A stretch of 64,000 nucleotides of DNA from Chrysemys picta bellii. Taxonomy: Eukaryota; Chordata; Testudines; Emydidae. Positions 10,021 to 22,376 of this stretch are shown here, one piece after another. Both the position numbers and the translations under genes were made by a program. The stretch lies in assembly GCF_011386835.1 (NCBI RefSeq), contig NW_027052922.1, positions 33,223 to 97,222 of the forward strand, written 5' to 3'. Within the stretch, counting starts at the first letter, position 1. The number at the start of each line of letters is the position of its first letter. Under the pieces are notes generated by a model. It saw nothing but the letters and a program-made list of their open reading frames with translations, was not told the origin of the DNA and made no database searches.

Positions 10021-12564
10021 CACTGCTCTACAGCCAAAATGCTTCTGAAATAAATGTAGTCAAACTTTACTAATTCTGGGTCACTGAGAACGAAAATGAT
10101 GCTTAAAATTGTTGATTGGCTCTAGTTTTCAAGATATGCTATTGGGTCAGTACATACGACCCTTGACTTGGGAAGGGCAGAGGATAAGTGAATTATAAAG
10201 GGAAGGGATCTCAGTTTAAACCAGAAATGACTAAAATACACCTTTGACTAGATCTATGAATAAATCTATGACTGGGTTTGGACAGTACTTGCTTTTTAGG
10301 CGAAACAATGAATGATGCAATCTGAAGCTGGTAGTGCATCATACATGATATGAATTGCATCATGTTATTCCTAGAAGTCATGGATGATGCAATCATAACG
10401 AAGCTTACATCACTCTGCTGAACAAATTGCCCTATATCAGCTCTAGAAATCATACAGTGTCGTGCTCTCTTATTTGTCCGTGTTTGATTTTGCAAAGGGA
10501 CACATTTCTGTTTAGCCAAAGTGAGCAGAGATGCCTTGTACTTGTGTGAACATTGCAGATAACTTCTGCTATATTTGTGGTGAAGTGACTTTTGCATCAC
10601 AAAAGTGCAGAATAACCACTATGGTTAAGAAAGCCTATCACCTTTATTTTGGCTGCAAAATTGGAGATCAGGACAAGAGGTGGGCCCCACACATGTGCTG
10701 CACCACTTGTGCAACAAATCTTGGCCAGTGGTTGAACAGGAAAAGGAAATTTATTCCTTTTGCAGTGCCAATGATTTGGAGAGAGCCAACAGATCATACC
10801 AGCAATTGTTACTTCTGCATGGTGCCTCCAGTTGGGAAAGGTGTGTCAAAGAAGAAAAAGTGGACTGGGCATTATCCAAACATTCCATCAGCTATACGCC
10901 CAGTACCCCACGGAGGAGGACTGCCGGTTCCTGATGCACCAGAATCATTCTCACTTGAGTCAGACGAGGAAGAGGATGAAACTTCTGGTCCTGAACCATC
11001 AATGTCACAGGACCCGCATTTTCTCCCATCCTCCTCCTCTGAACCACACCTCCTAACACAAGGTGAACTGAATGACCTTGTCAGGGATTTGGAACTACCC
11101 AAGAGTAAGGCAGAGCTGTTGGGCTCAGGCTACAGCAGTGGAATCTCCTGGCAGGTGATGTTAGGGTTTCCATGTTCCGTGACCGTCAAAAGGATCTTGT
11201 CCCATTCTTCTTCATGGAAGGTGATCTTGTAGCCTGCAACAACATCAATGGTGTGATGGCAGCCCTCAACATCGTTCACGATCCAGATGAGTGGAGACTG
11301 TTCATTGAGTCATCGAAGACGAGTCTTAAAGCTGTTTTACTGCATAATGGCAATGTTTTGCCATCAATTCCAGTTGGTCATGCAGTCCATATGAAGGAAA
11401 CCTATGACAACATGAAACAACTTTTGAGGTGCATAAACGATGACCAACATCAGTGGCAGCTTTGTGGCCATTTGAAGGTTGTTGCTCTCTTGCTTGGTCT
11501 GCAGACTGGATACACAAAGTACTGCTGTTTTCTCTGCAAATGGGATAGTCGTGCAAGAGATTCCCACTACATCAAGAAAGATTGGCCACTCCGACAGTCA
11601 TTGGAGCCTGGGAGGAAAAGTGTTCAGCATCCACCACTTGTTGAATCAAGGAAGATTTTGTTACCACTCTTACACATCAAGCTGGGTCTGATGAAGAACT
11701 TTGTCAAGGCCATTGACAAAACACAAGCAGCTTTCAAGTACCTCCGTGGAAAATTTCCAAAGTTAAGTGAAGCTAAGATAAAGGAAGGTGTCTTTGTTGG
11801 TCCTCAGATTCGTGAACTTCTTCGAGATGATGCATTTGACCATGCACTGCGTGGCAAGGAAAAGACGTCATGGAAAGCCTTCCAGTTAGTGGCAATAAAT
11901 TTTCTCGGAAACAACAAGGCAGACAATTACAGGTTGTTGGTGGAAAACCTCCTCAAGGCATACGAAAGCCTTGGTTGCAACATGTCACTAAAGATACATT
12001 TTTTGCACTCTCATCTAGATTTTTTTCCACCGAACTGCGGAGCAGTGAGCGACGAGCACGGTGAGCGATTTCACCAGGACATTGCAACAATGGAGAAACG
12101 CTATCAGGGCAAATGGAGCCCATCAATGCTTGCAGACTATTGCTGGGCAGTGACGAGAGATGCTCCAGTTAATGAATACAAGAGACAAGCCAAGAAGCGC
12201 CGAGTACACACTGAATAGGACTAAACTATGTACATAATAGTTTTTTGCCTTTTGTTTTATAATAAATTTTATTTATATAACCCTTTTGCTGATTTTTAAA
12301 GTGTTACATAAACAGGACAGGTGAAATATTATCATGTAAAGCAACCATAAACGCATGAAAAGATCTAGGTTTACAATTTATGATTAAAACTCTACTATCT
12401 ACACAATATACATAGACATAAAATGTAAAAACTTAAATACCTTAGAAACAGTAGCCAATCAGTTGTTTTAATTGTCATATTTGAATTCAGCACATCAAAA
12501 TACATAATAAATAGCACATTTTATCTCTGAAGCAGACGACTTCTCAAAAATTGTAGACCAGTGT
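10021..12564 (+). mobile_element. DNA transposon with CACTG ends, superfamily unassigned
   Basis: The left end CACTGCTCTACA and the inverted right end TGTAGACCAGTG match at 11 of 12 positions, with weaker similarity further in. Both ends are followed outward by TAA (10018-10020 and 12565-12567), a possible 3-bp target duplication. CACT(A/G) ends with short duplications are known in the CMC (CACTA/Mirage/Chapaev) group, but the encoded protein does not look to me like a classic member. Inside are one large plus-strand protein (10531-12218, one frameshift), a polyadenylation signal AATAAA near 12261, and a left region with repeated gatgcaat-like motifs (10305-10395) that could be transposase-binding sites. 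The copy looks young. Confidence 0.7.
10531..12218 (+). pseudogene. transposase-like protein of the CACTG element, one frameshift
   Basis: Two frames (10531-11232 and 11172-12218) form one protein of about 562 residues. The first frame should continue RLQQWNLLAGDVRVSMFRD in the second frame from 11127, so a single missing base at about 11124-11127 separates them; no other break is visible. The N-terminal part has Cys pairs (CYICGE, HMCCTTC, then CYFCM near residue 94), suggesting a zinc-binding domain, then an acidic Ser/Glu stretch (about residues 142-160). The C-terminal part has LLHNGNVLPSIPVGHA, GYTKYCCFLCKWDSR, HIKLGLMKNFVKAID and SDEHGERFHQDI, whose Asp/Glu/His residues could form an RNase H-like active site; that is inference. 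From memory this family occurs in many copies in turtles and also in hydra and aphids. I cannot name its function with certainty. Confidence 0.65.
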
Positions 12565-13968
12565 AATCTGTCCATCAGGGAAGTCTCATTCTAATCCATA
12601 ATAATGATTGGCCACAAAGCATGAAGGTTTTTTTATATCCCTTCCAAAACTTTTAAATGTTGACTATTATAACTCAGATATTTTTATTATCCATATAAAT
12701 ATACAGTCCTCTATTGTGCTAAGTTCTTTGTGGAATTTACTGCCAATCTGTCTACTGTGTGGTTAAAACATTTCCTTTATCCTTCAATTAAGTTAAATGT
12801 CCACATGCTCTTCTGTTATGAGAAAGGGAGAATCTAAGTTCCTATCATTTTTCTCTACATCATTCATTTTGTGTGCATGTTATTTTATAGACTCCCAGTT
12901 CTTCCAACTGTTCTCACAACCAACTGCTGCCCATATAGAATCAAGACTCCACTAGACACTTGGCTTCCCCACTTATTTCCATCCTCATGAACCAATGGCA
13001 GTTTCAAAATTCAAAGGGTTGTGTTTATGTCAGTTGTGGCAAGAAAATAGTTAGGTTTGTTAGATTCCATGTGGGAAAAGGTTAAGAAACATTTTTCTAA
13101 AAATGGCTACAGTGTTGATTTTTTTTTTATTATTATTGTACATCTTGTCCTGCAGACCTTACTAGCAAAAGTAGTCTCTGTGGCACTATACATGTGAGTA
13201 AGGTTAGGATTGATCCCATGGATTTCTTTCTGAAAGGAGTACACCAGAAAATAAAATTACATTAAAGTAGTCTTAAGTGTCGCCAATTACTTTTTACCTT
13301 AACCAGGAATTGCCTTGATTTTGTGGGATGTTTGATCCTTCATGTTACTCTACTTTAACAGACTTGTTTATGAATTTTTAAAGCAGTTCATAAAAGGAAA
13401 TAAATCTGTCATGTATAGTATGTATGGGATTTGACAACAGCTTCTCTGGAGCTTTCTAAGTCTATTGCATAAATACATATTTATGGTGTTGATAGATTGC
13501 ATACTTATTTACCCACTGGTCTGTAACAGCTCTTTTTGTGACCATATAAATACTCAAGTATGAACTTCTTCAAACTTATTTGTAGGACTTAAATCTTATT
13601 TTAGAAAATATGGATATTTTGAAACTTAATAGTCAATAACAGCATCAACTTTGAGTAAGATTTTGCAAGTGTATATTTAATGTTAAAATTTGTATTATAT
13701 ATTCAAGATTATATGCTGTGTAGATATTAAAGAAATAGCTATATATGATATCATCAATATTGGGGTGTTTGGTTTTTTGACTTTTTTGGGTACTTGAAGC
13801 TTTGTTCCCACTTGGATCCCTTGTGGCAATAGGCATTTTTATATAGATAGTCAATAGTCTGTTAACAGTGTGACATATTGCACCATTATAATGTAGAATA
13901 ATGAAACAAAGATCAAATTGCTTCTTTGGCTAATTTGATATTCAGTATTTTCTGTTCCTTTCTTTTAG

Positions 13969-14065
13969 ATTTCCATTTTGACAGTGCCACCAGTGGAAAG
14001 AGGGCAGCCAGCAGTTCGAATCATTGAGTTGTGTTCTTCAACCATGACGTGCATGAAAAACACCT
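13969..14065 (+). CDS. CHM: Rab escort protein 1 (CHM), coding exon 3 of 6 visible
   Basis: 97-bp exon (AG at 13967-13968, GT at 14066) starting in phase 0. It reads [20 protein letters not shown], then [12 protein letters not shown], and ends on the first base of a Tyr codon. The [10 protein letters not shown] segment is the same as in remembered mammalian REP1, while the PPVERGQPA linker differs (AEEPGTFA in human), fitting a surface loop. It contributes to the C-terminal part of the GDI-like fold. Confidence 0.95.
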
Positions 14066-14888
14066 GTAAGTTCAGAATAAATGTATTTTGACTGGTGGGT
14101 TTTTTTTGCTTCCATCAGCTATGAGAAAAAATTGTTAAAATATTTGTTTGAATCATTCGTCTGTTGCACAATTATCAGATTCCTGCTTGAGCAAAATAAT
14201 CTATAATATCTTACTGCTGTCAATAGGAAAGAGAAATAATTCCACTCACCCTTATCTTATTCAGTACCATGTACCTAGTATTTCATGGGCTTCTGTGGGC
14301 TGCTTTTAGTTATCTAAAAAGATATTTTTGAAAAACTCAGGTACTAGAATTGTTTATGTAAACTCTTGCTATAATGCTCCTTTATTTCCAGAAGAGTCCC
14401 TGGGGAGAGCTGATCATGTAGGTATAGTCCTCATATCCAGTTGCAGTTAGGGCCACGTGTTGTTTTATCTCATTTAACTAACAAGATATAGTGTAGAACT
14501 CTATAGTATAGTGTATTTTCTGGCACAGAAATACCGAAGACCAAATCTTGTCCCCTTGACTCACATCATTACTATCACTAAGTTTGATGTCACTGATGGT
14601 GTGTGATCAAGCAGGATTCTGCCCTGTTGGTTTAATTATAAAATAGTGCTTGCCCATTTCTTTAACACAGTTAATGAAAATATTCTTCTTTATGTACCAA
14701 GAGATTTTAAAAGTAAATTACAACCCCACCTATCCAGAACAATATTTAAAATGTTGCATGGCTACTTCATGATATAAAGATGTTCCCCAAATCCCCCTTT
14801 TCCTAACTTTTCTTTTTCTCTCTCAGAAATAGAGGTCCTGAGTAGAGATCCCTGAAAAAAGGGAATCCCCTTCCAAGGAAAAAATTTG

Positions 14889-14920
14889 CCCCCCCCCCCT
14901 TTTTTTTTTTTTTTTTATTG
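14889..14920. repeat. poly-C/poly-T low-complexity tract
   Basis: A run of about 12 C is followed directly by about 20 T. This is simple sequence, prone to length error in sequencing. Confidence 0.85.
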
Positions 14921-17404
14921 TCCCATATTGGGACAAAATTGTGAATTTTTTCATGGAAGGGAATTTAGAAAAAAAAAAAGAAGCATCAAAATGGAATTTT
15001 TTGGCCTCCAGGTTGCCCACTGGGAAGGCTGTCATCAAATTACTTGTTAAATTGTGAGAGCCTTCCAGCCTGGCTGTCAGAGAAGCAGAGCACCCTGGTA
15101 TTTAGCTTTCCACCCCCCACCCCCACCCCCCAGCTTCAGGAGACAGAGCCCAGGTGCTCTGCCGCCCTCCCCTGGAGCTGTGGGAGGCAGAGAGCACTGG
15201 CAGAAAGTAAAACTGGCAAAAGCTTTTTCGTAAGGGCAGCCAGGAAGGCATCACTTTAATTTTTACTGAGGAAAAATCAAAACTTTTGGATACAAGTTTT
15301 TCAAAAAGGGCATTATTAATTGGATAATCATTCCAATGCAAAATGTTCACCAAGCTCTAGTCCTGACTTTTGTTTTGCAATCAGCCTTTGCTAGCTCAGT
15401 GTTCTGGGGCAATGCATCTGCAATTCCTGCTCCCCAAGTGGCACAATAGCCAGCTAGCACTGCCACAAATGTGGCCAGGATTGGCCAAAGATGGGACATG
15501 ACCAGGGTGTGTTGTTTCAGCTTTTGCCACTGATGCAGCTAGGGAGCTCCATTTGCAACTTGGTTGTCCTCCACTAATGGCCACCCACCACCACCAAGGA
15601 ATGGTATAATGTAAATACAATTGCATGCTCCAGCACTTAGTAATCTGTTGAGGGTACAGCTTCTGTCACCGACTCAGTGAAAGTCACTAATTAGCTGGGT
15701 GACTTACTGTGCTCCCAATTGGAGTTGGGAGAACTGCAGTTCAATTTCAGTCTGAAGCTGTGTTGTCACTTTCCAGATGCTAAATTATTGCCAAAGTCCT
15801 CTGTCAAATGAGGAAGTCAGAACCTGATATTTCTGAGTTAACAAATAAGCTGAGAAAAAATGAGGAAAAATGTTGGGGGCATCTTTGCATTGTAAAGGGG
15901 GCAGTTGAACTATAAAAACAATACAAGTTTATCTTTAGTAGAATAGTGGATCTGTTTGTTTGCCACTTAGACTTGCACACTATTGTTAAAACTCAATAAT
16001 AAATAGTTAGGTTTAGTCTCCAGAGATGTGTGTGCATTACAGTATCACCATTAAACTGAAGATCTTTTCTCATGAGAGAACCAAGATTAGATTAGCTAGG
16101 TTGTGTGGATTATTTATGAAAAATCTTGCAAAAGATGGGTGCGGACGTGGGCTTACACCGTGTGTTGGTTCTCATGTACAAGGGAAGGCAAGGTTAGTGG
16201 GTTTTTCCCCAAAGAGCTTTTTTCCTCCTGCTTATTTTTTACATTGGAAATTCAGGTTATCAGGATGACCTGAAGAATTAGCAGGATTATATCATCACTG
16301 TTACCAAAAAAAAGTGAAACATGAGTTATTGAGAGAAGTGATTTTTTTTTAATTTATTTTTTTTTTGTTTTTTCGAGGGAGAACAATGGGGGTGAGTTTT
16401 GTGAGCACTTAACTAAAAATCTTGGGAGAAAATTTTTAAGAATTAAACACCCGACCCTTGATTTTACATCTGAAACAGCTTCCAGTAGCCTCTTCTGACT
16501 CATCTAAGCAATCCTCCAGCAAAATAGGAAGATCAGACATGAAATTCAGTGCTTTTTCATGCATCATAAAGATGCAAGGAATGGCACAATTGTAACTTTT
16601 TTCCTTTTTAGATTACCTTTAAGCCTAACACCATAAATCCAATCCTATATTGCAATATGTTATACTCTACAGAGGATTACAAATATTTCATTTCATGAGA
16701 ACAGCCTTTCAGCATAGGTAGAAAATACACTTAAGAGGAAGGATTTTTTTCACAGAATATTTTGGAAACAATCTGTTTTTTTGTTTTTTAAATGTGTGGT
16801 CCTGTTGATCTCCATCTTTTTCCTTTGTTCTTGTGTATACTGAGCAATTAATGTAATTCTATTTGATATATTTTCAGATCTACAATTAATCCAACATAAC
16901 AAACTTCCTACTGTCAATAAATAAAGCACTAACCATCTGAATCTCATCTGACACCTCTTTTTGGAGTTTGTTCTTGAAAGGACAAATTGCTAAGGCAAAA
17001 ATATTGTATCCAGCACATATTAAGTCTTTTTCTTTGTAGCTATAGAATGTAGCTCCAATATTAGAAAATAGGATTTTTCCATCATAATAACATTATAAGA
17101 GAAATGAGATTTTATCGGAATTGTATGGCTATATTAAATATTTCTGCATTAGCCTTTAATTTTTTTATATGTGTGTGTGAATGAAATGACTAGAAGGGAC
17201 CTTCCAGTGTTTCCATTAAAAATTCCTATTTATAAGTGTTTATGTCTGAACCGTTAACATTTGATGTGGTCTGAAAAAGTTGAACAAATTGTTCCTATTG
17301 AATCTCTCAGTAATCAGTTGGTCTTTTCTAAATTCTGTTAAGGGTTTACCAGTTTGAGACACTTCAAGGAGATAAGTAGAATGATACTGAATAATAACCA
17401 ACTC

Positions 17405-17480
17405 ATGTGCTGTAACCTACATCTGAATTCAGGTCTTCAGAAGGGAAAGGAGGTGAGCTTATCCACTGAGCCACCTGGTC
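17405..17480 (-). repeat. tRNA-like SINE head fragment
   Basis: On the minus strand the segment reads gggaccaggtggctcagtgg followed by ataagc and later gacctgaattcag, resembling the A and B boxes of a tRNA-derived SINE. Short and diverged. Confidence 0.4.
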
Positions 17481-18717
17481 CCTTAAAACTGTTTTTATAG
17501 TATAGAATAAATAAAATTCATTGTAATAATTATTTTGTTATGTATTTATACAACAGAGTACTTTAGGTCAGTTGTGTTGCTAATGCTCATTCATTTAAAT
17601 GACAGATGTGTTGCCTTGGTTTCTTCACTATATTATGAAACACAATAGGAAGTCAAACCTAGAAAGCATTTAATGTTCAGAGTGGGTTATAAACTCACAT
17701 GCAAGCAATATTCTAAATTGAGGCTAAAATCTAGCACAAGAGCATGATGGAATCTTAAACCATTTCCTCCATCCCGCCCATCCACATTACTTCCACTTCA
17801 CTCAGAATTTTTGTAGCCTTTCCTCAGAATGTACTTGTTTTGATGTATCAAAGTGTGCAATTTAAATCCTTTACTTATTTTGTTCTTATACTCAATTAAT
17901 GATGAACTGTTAATTTTTTTTCAGTGTTGAAATAACATGGTGGCATTTGGGCAGAGCTAAATTCTAGTAGCAGAGCATATTTCATAAATCTCTTATTTTA
18001 TTTTTACATCATTATCTGTAAATGGGTTTTAACCTGACTGATTTCTCCCTCAAACAATTACTTAAGATAAGTATACAAATACATCTAGTCTTTGATCATA
18101 GTGCATAAATGACAGGCACATAATCGGTATTGCCAGCTGAGTGGAACCAAACTCCTTCACTTGCCCTAAAAATTGAGACTGTAATGATGAAATCATGAAC
18201 TAAACTCATCGTTCTTCCTGCTAGAAGAATTACTTGAAGACAAATGTTGGCAACCACTGTAACTAATGCAGTTATACCTGAGTAAATCAAACATAATCAA
18301 AATATATACTGATGAGACTTTGTGACTCATAACCATAACCTCAAAGATAATAAAAATGATTTTATAGAAAGTAAATGATGTGAACATCAGTGATTTATAG
18401 CTGTTTTTTTAGAAAAATAAATTGTATTCCAACATTTGAGATAGTAAAACATTTTAATTAAGGTTGCAAGACGACTTTCATTATCACCACACATTTTAAT
18501 TTACTTATCTTTGTGATATACTCTCATTTTGGGCTGAAAGATTCCATTCTTGGTTGAGACAAAGGATATATTAATTTCTTATATTCCACAAAATGTTGGG
18601 TTTTTTGGTCTTTCAAAACTCTCATTGACTTAGGTGGGGCTAGGAGTTCACTGAAAACGTTTTTGATACACTTGTAAATGAAATAAATTAACTTTAATGC
18701 TATGCTGCACTGCAGTT

Positions 18718-18775
18718 TAAAAAAAAAAAAAGTGCCATGAATTTTTCTTTAAAAAAAAAAAAATTTTTTTTTTTA
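18718..18775. repeat. A-rich/T-rich simple sequence
   Basis: Runs of 11-13 A (18720-18731 and 18752-18763) are followed by a run of 10 or more T. The A and T runs could pair as a hairpin. There is no other content. Confidence 0.8.
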
Positions 18776-19943
18776 AATTACAAAACTGTATACAATTTTC
18801 CTGAAATAAGGTTTGTGTATATGCAGTAACATTTTTATTCAATTTTAAGTAATTGCCTTTCGTACTGTTGGCTTGATCAAAATTGTATGTAATGTATAGT
18901 GACATGAGAATGGTAAGTTGAAAACCTATTCAGTTTGAGTTGAAAATCTGTGGAGATGCTCACAGCACAGTTATGCTCTCCACAATACTGCAACTAGCAT
19001 TTTCCTTTCCACCTGCTCCCTTCCCTCCCTTGAGACAGATTGTCCTGTCCTCTGATGAAACTGGGAGGGGAAAAGGGCCAGAAAATACTGTGTGGTTGAG
19101 AGTTCAAGATAATTATCCACTTGGGTAGGAAGAACTGGAGATAGTGAACAGCGTGCATATCCTCTCCATTCATCGCTGTACCACTAAAAGGCTTCCAGTC
19201 ATAGCAACACTGCTTCTTGAGAACTGTGTGATCCATGAGTTCCCCTGTAACTGCTTTCCAGTGGAGGGGTCCAGTACGAGGTAATGCTTGCTTCAAGATC
19301 TTTAATACTGAACAGCGATCTATGGAGTCCAATAGAGACAGTATAGTACAGTGCCCGGCTCCATCCAAAAAGAAGACCCTGGGGAGCAGAGAAAGAGATC
19401 ACGTAGCTGCCCCATGGAAGATCAATGAAAAATTCCATCCCTTTTTTCATAAAAAAAAACCAAATATCCAGCAACCAAGAAAATTAAATACTAAACCTAT
19501 ATTCATACAGTAAGGTTGCAAATTTGATCACACGCAGGAAGTGTATAGTTGTGTTCAGTAGCAAGATTGACTTGCCCATACAGTATGTAGCATTTTCTGT
19601 TTTGATTGGTTATACAGGACGATAAATATATACTTTCCACATAGGAAAAAATCTCTCTAACAATCAAATTCTTCCACTGTCAATGTCGGATAGCTTTCTA
19701 CAGTGTATTTCTCAGAGCTTCGTACAGTCTCTTTTTTAGATACTTGAAATCATGCTATCCCCATAGTACAGCCTTGAAAATTGACATGAATATTTACCAG
19801 ACTGTAAGCAAAATCTGTTTGTCCCCCACACACCCACTTTATCATGATGATTGATGGCAACTTATGATATTTTACTCACATATAAAAAAATGGGCAAATA
19901 AATTTTCACAGTCCAGTATTATTTGATATTTAATCAAATATAT

Positions 19944-20610
19944 TGTGACAGACCCAGACCAGTGGGGTACAGGAGTCTGGTAGAGGGCAAATATACTGGT
20001 CACTGGTTGAGTAGTTTTCTGTTCCCTGAGTGACCAGAGCAGGGGCTGCACTAGAGTAATCAGGAACCTGCTAGAACCAGTTAAGGCAGGCAGGCTAATT
20101 AGGACACCTGGAGCCAATTAAGAAGAAGCTGCTAGAATCAATTAAGGCAGGCTAATCAGGGCACCTGGGTTTTAAAAAGAAGCTCACTTCAGTTTGTGGT
20201 GCGAGTGTGAGGAGCTGGGAGCAAGAGGCGCAAGGAGCTGAGAGTGAGAGGGTGTGCTGCTGGAGGACTGAAGAGCACAAGCGTTATCAGACACCAGGAG
20301 GAGGGTCCTGTGGTGAGAATAAGGAAGGTGTTTGGAGGAGGCCATGGGGAAGTAGGCCAGGGAGTTGTAACTGTCATGCAGCAGTTACAGGAGGCACTAT
20401 AGACAGCTGCAGTCCACAGGGCCCTGGGCTGGAACCCGGAGTAGAGGGTGGGCCCGGGTTCCCCCCAAACCTCCCAATTGACCTGGACTGTGGGTTCTTC
20501 CAGAGGGAAGGTCTCTGGGCTGTTCCCCAACCCACATGGTGAATCTCTGAGGCAGGAAAATCCGCCAATAAGCGCAGGACCTACCAAGATAGAGGAGGAA
20601 CTTTGTCACA
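19944..20610 (+). mobile_element. solo LTR of a retrovirus-like or Gypsy-like element
   Basis: It begins TGTGACAGACCCAG and ends CTTTGTCACA, with TG...CA borders and short inverted ends (TGTGACA/TGTCACA). It is flanked by atat (19940-19943 and 20611-20614), a 4-bp target duplication. It is richer in G+C than the intron. A TTTAAAAA box at about 20171 and a long transcript-like region follow. There is no internal gag/pol sequence next to it, so it is a recombined solo LTR. Small frames on both strands (20189-20669) are accidental. The class (ERV or Gypsy) cannot be fixed from the LTR alone. Confidence 0.75.
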
Positions 20611-21158
20611 ATATGTATGTATTTGGTTCTTGTAAACTTGAATCAAAAGCCAGTTCCTCTCATCCTTAACAGTTTGGTGCTCTTCTATGAATTCCCTTCC
20701 GTGACTGAAAGTACCCATGTATTCATACCTTACATACTATTGTAATAAACTTTGTACAAAAGATGCCTTGTGAGATATCATTTGAAAACTAATAACTCAC
20801 TGATCATTATAATCATGGTGAAATGTATGTAGCAACATTATATGTAAAATTATGAAGTCTCCATGTGTGGTGGTGATGATAGCCCATGTTCAAAACCACC
20901 CAGCTCTGACTAGGCAAAAGTTGTTAAACAGGTCTATGCTAAACAAAGACATTTGTGTTTACCTCAATTTACATACAAGTAGTAAACAGGTCCTTGAGAC
21001 AGCAGGGAGAAGAGATGGCAGGAGACAAAGCACATGTGCATTTCAGCAAACACAAGTGAGAAGAGAGAACAAGGAGTGTCCTTCACCACCTGACTCCATG
21101 TCGTCGCCTTTACTGTTTAGGAACTAGCCCTTTGACTCTAGGGGGAGATCCTAACCTG

Positions 21159-21342
21159 AGAATCATAGAATATCAAGGTTGGACGGGACCTCACGGAGGT
21201 CATCTAGTCCAATCCCCTGCTCAGGGCAGGACTAATCCCCAGACAGATTTTTACACAAGTTCCCTAAATGGCCCCCTCAAGGATTGAGCTAACAACCCTG
21301 GGTTTAGCAGGCCAATGCTCAAACCACTGAGCTATCCCTCCT
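21159..21342 (-). mobile_element. cryptodiran tRNA-derived SINE with CR1-like tail
   Basis: Read on the minus strand: gggatagctcagtggtttga (A box), then ccagggttgttagctcaatcc (B box region), the gagggggcca block, and a tail gtcccgtccaacc...gatattctatgattct shared with CR1. It is inserted in the LTR-like segment. Sister copies are at 34383 and 54474. Confidence 0.85.
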
Positions 21343-21846
21343 AGGTTGGTCAGCTATGTTGTTGGGAACCTTTGATCAAGATTTTACCTTGAACCAAACC
21401 TAACTTGTGAAGATTTAGCTACTAGGAATTGTTTTATATTTATTTTTCTTGTAACCATTCCTGCCTTTAACACCTTATGCTTCTAGTCACTTTAAATACT
21501 TAGAGATAGAGTTTAATAAACTAGTTTTATTTTTAATCTAAACTAATCAAGTGTTTGTGTTTAAACTGAACTGTTTCGGTAACTCCAGTTAAAATAGCAA
21601 ACCGTTGATTATTGACCCTTTACATGGGCAATGGACCTTTAATATCTGAACTGTCAATGAGAGGGCAGGATAGTGCAGAACACATGTTTTGGGGAAAATT
21701 CAGCACTGGGAGTGTGTGGGAGTCACCCTGCAAGTGGTTACCAAAGCTGATGGAAGTCAGAGTGTGACTAGTGTGCTGCTGACAGGCTGCTGGGGTCACA
21801 GCTGCTGGACCAGGGCTGCAACTATCCACAGACACTCAGGATGTGA

Positions 21847-22017
21847 AGGCCGACGAGAGGGGGCGGGGGGAGCCGGTACAAATTACCAAAGCCCGGCGGT
21901 CCGGAAGTGGGCCCGGGGCCCGGCTTCCCTCTCTCGGCCCTGTTTAGCTGGTCCGCCCTTGCTGGAGGGCCTGAAAAAAAAATTTCACTTGGGCCCGAAC
22001 CCGCTCTCAGCGGCCCT
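21847..22017. mobile_element. short hAT-type MITE nested in the LTR-like segment
   Basis: Starts AGGCCGACGAG and ends CTCTCAGCGGCCCT, imperfect inverted ends. It is flanked on both sides by ggatgtga (21839-21846 and 22018-22025), a perfect 8-bp target duplication. GC-rich and non-coding. Confidence 0.75.
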
Positions 22018-22376
22018 GGATGTGATCAGCATGCAAAACATTGTGAAGCACCCAAGGTTGCAGGGCAGGTGATGACATAGCTCCTCACTTGTCTGGATTG
22101 TACCCTGATATGTGGCACCTCAAATTTGTCAATATTTGAGTTGCACAGAATTACTTATAATCTAAATTCCACCAGTGCCATATAAGGATGCCTCTCTCTG
22201 ATCTGTAAGTCCTCTCCATAGCCCAAAATCACTTACGAAGTGTGCAGGATACATGACATCAGCCTCTGTCCTTGTTGTTTCCCTAGTAACACTCCTTCTC
22301 AAACCTCAGAATTAAACTTGAATTGACTTATAAATTTTCAAAGGGGCTTTTGATGCCATAACCTTTGTGCCAAATG

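Larger units (their letters stand above)
8783..13968 (+). other. CHM: CHM intron
   Basis: GT at 8783, AG at 13967-13968. It hosts a Harbinger-type MITE (9217-9470), a CR1/L3-like tail (about 9900-10012) and the CACTG transposon (10021-12564). A weak hAT-like start (tgcttctcaaccc) is seen at about 9541. The rest is AT-rich with nothing I can assign. Confidence 0.85.
20690..22130 (+). mobile_element. second LTR-like segment, split by nested insertions
   Basis: The sequence around 20740-21155, 21347-21846 and 22018-22130 reads like one continuous unit once two later insertions (21159-21342 and 21847-22017) are set aside. It includes the AATAAA at 20744, the AATAAA at 21513, gtaactccagttaaaatagc, and a GC-rich end. 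I recall similar text as an abundant turtle LTR-type repeat but cannot define the borders or class. Confidence 0.45.

Noticed and set aside
20189..20669. Frames of 64-132 codons on both strands
   Set aside because: They fall in a solo LTR with TG...CA ends and a 4-bp duplication; no recognisable protein content.
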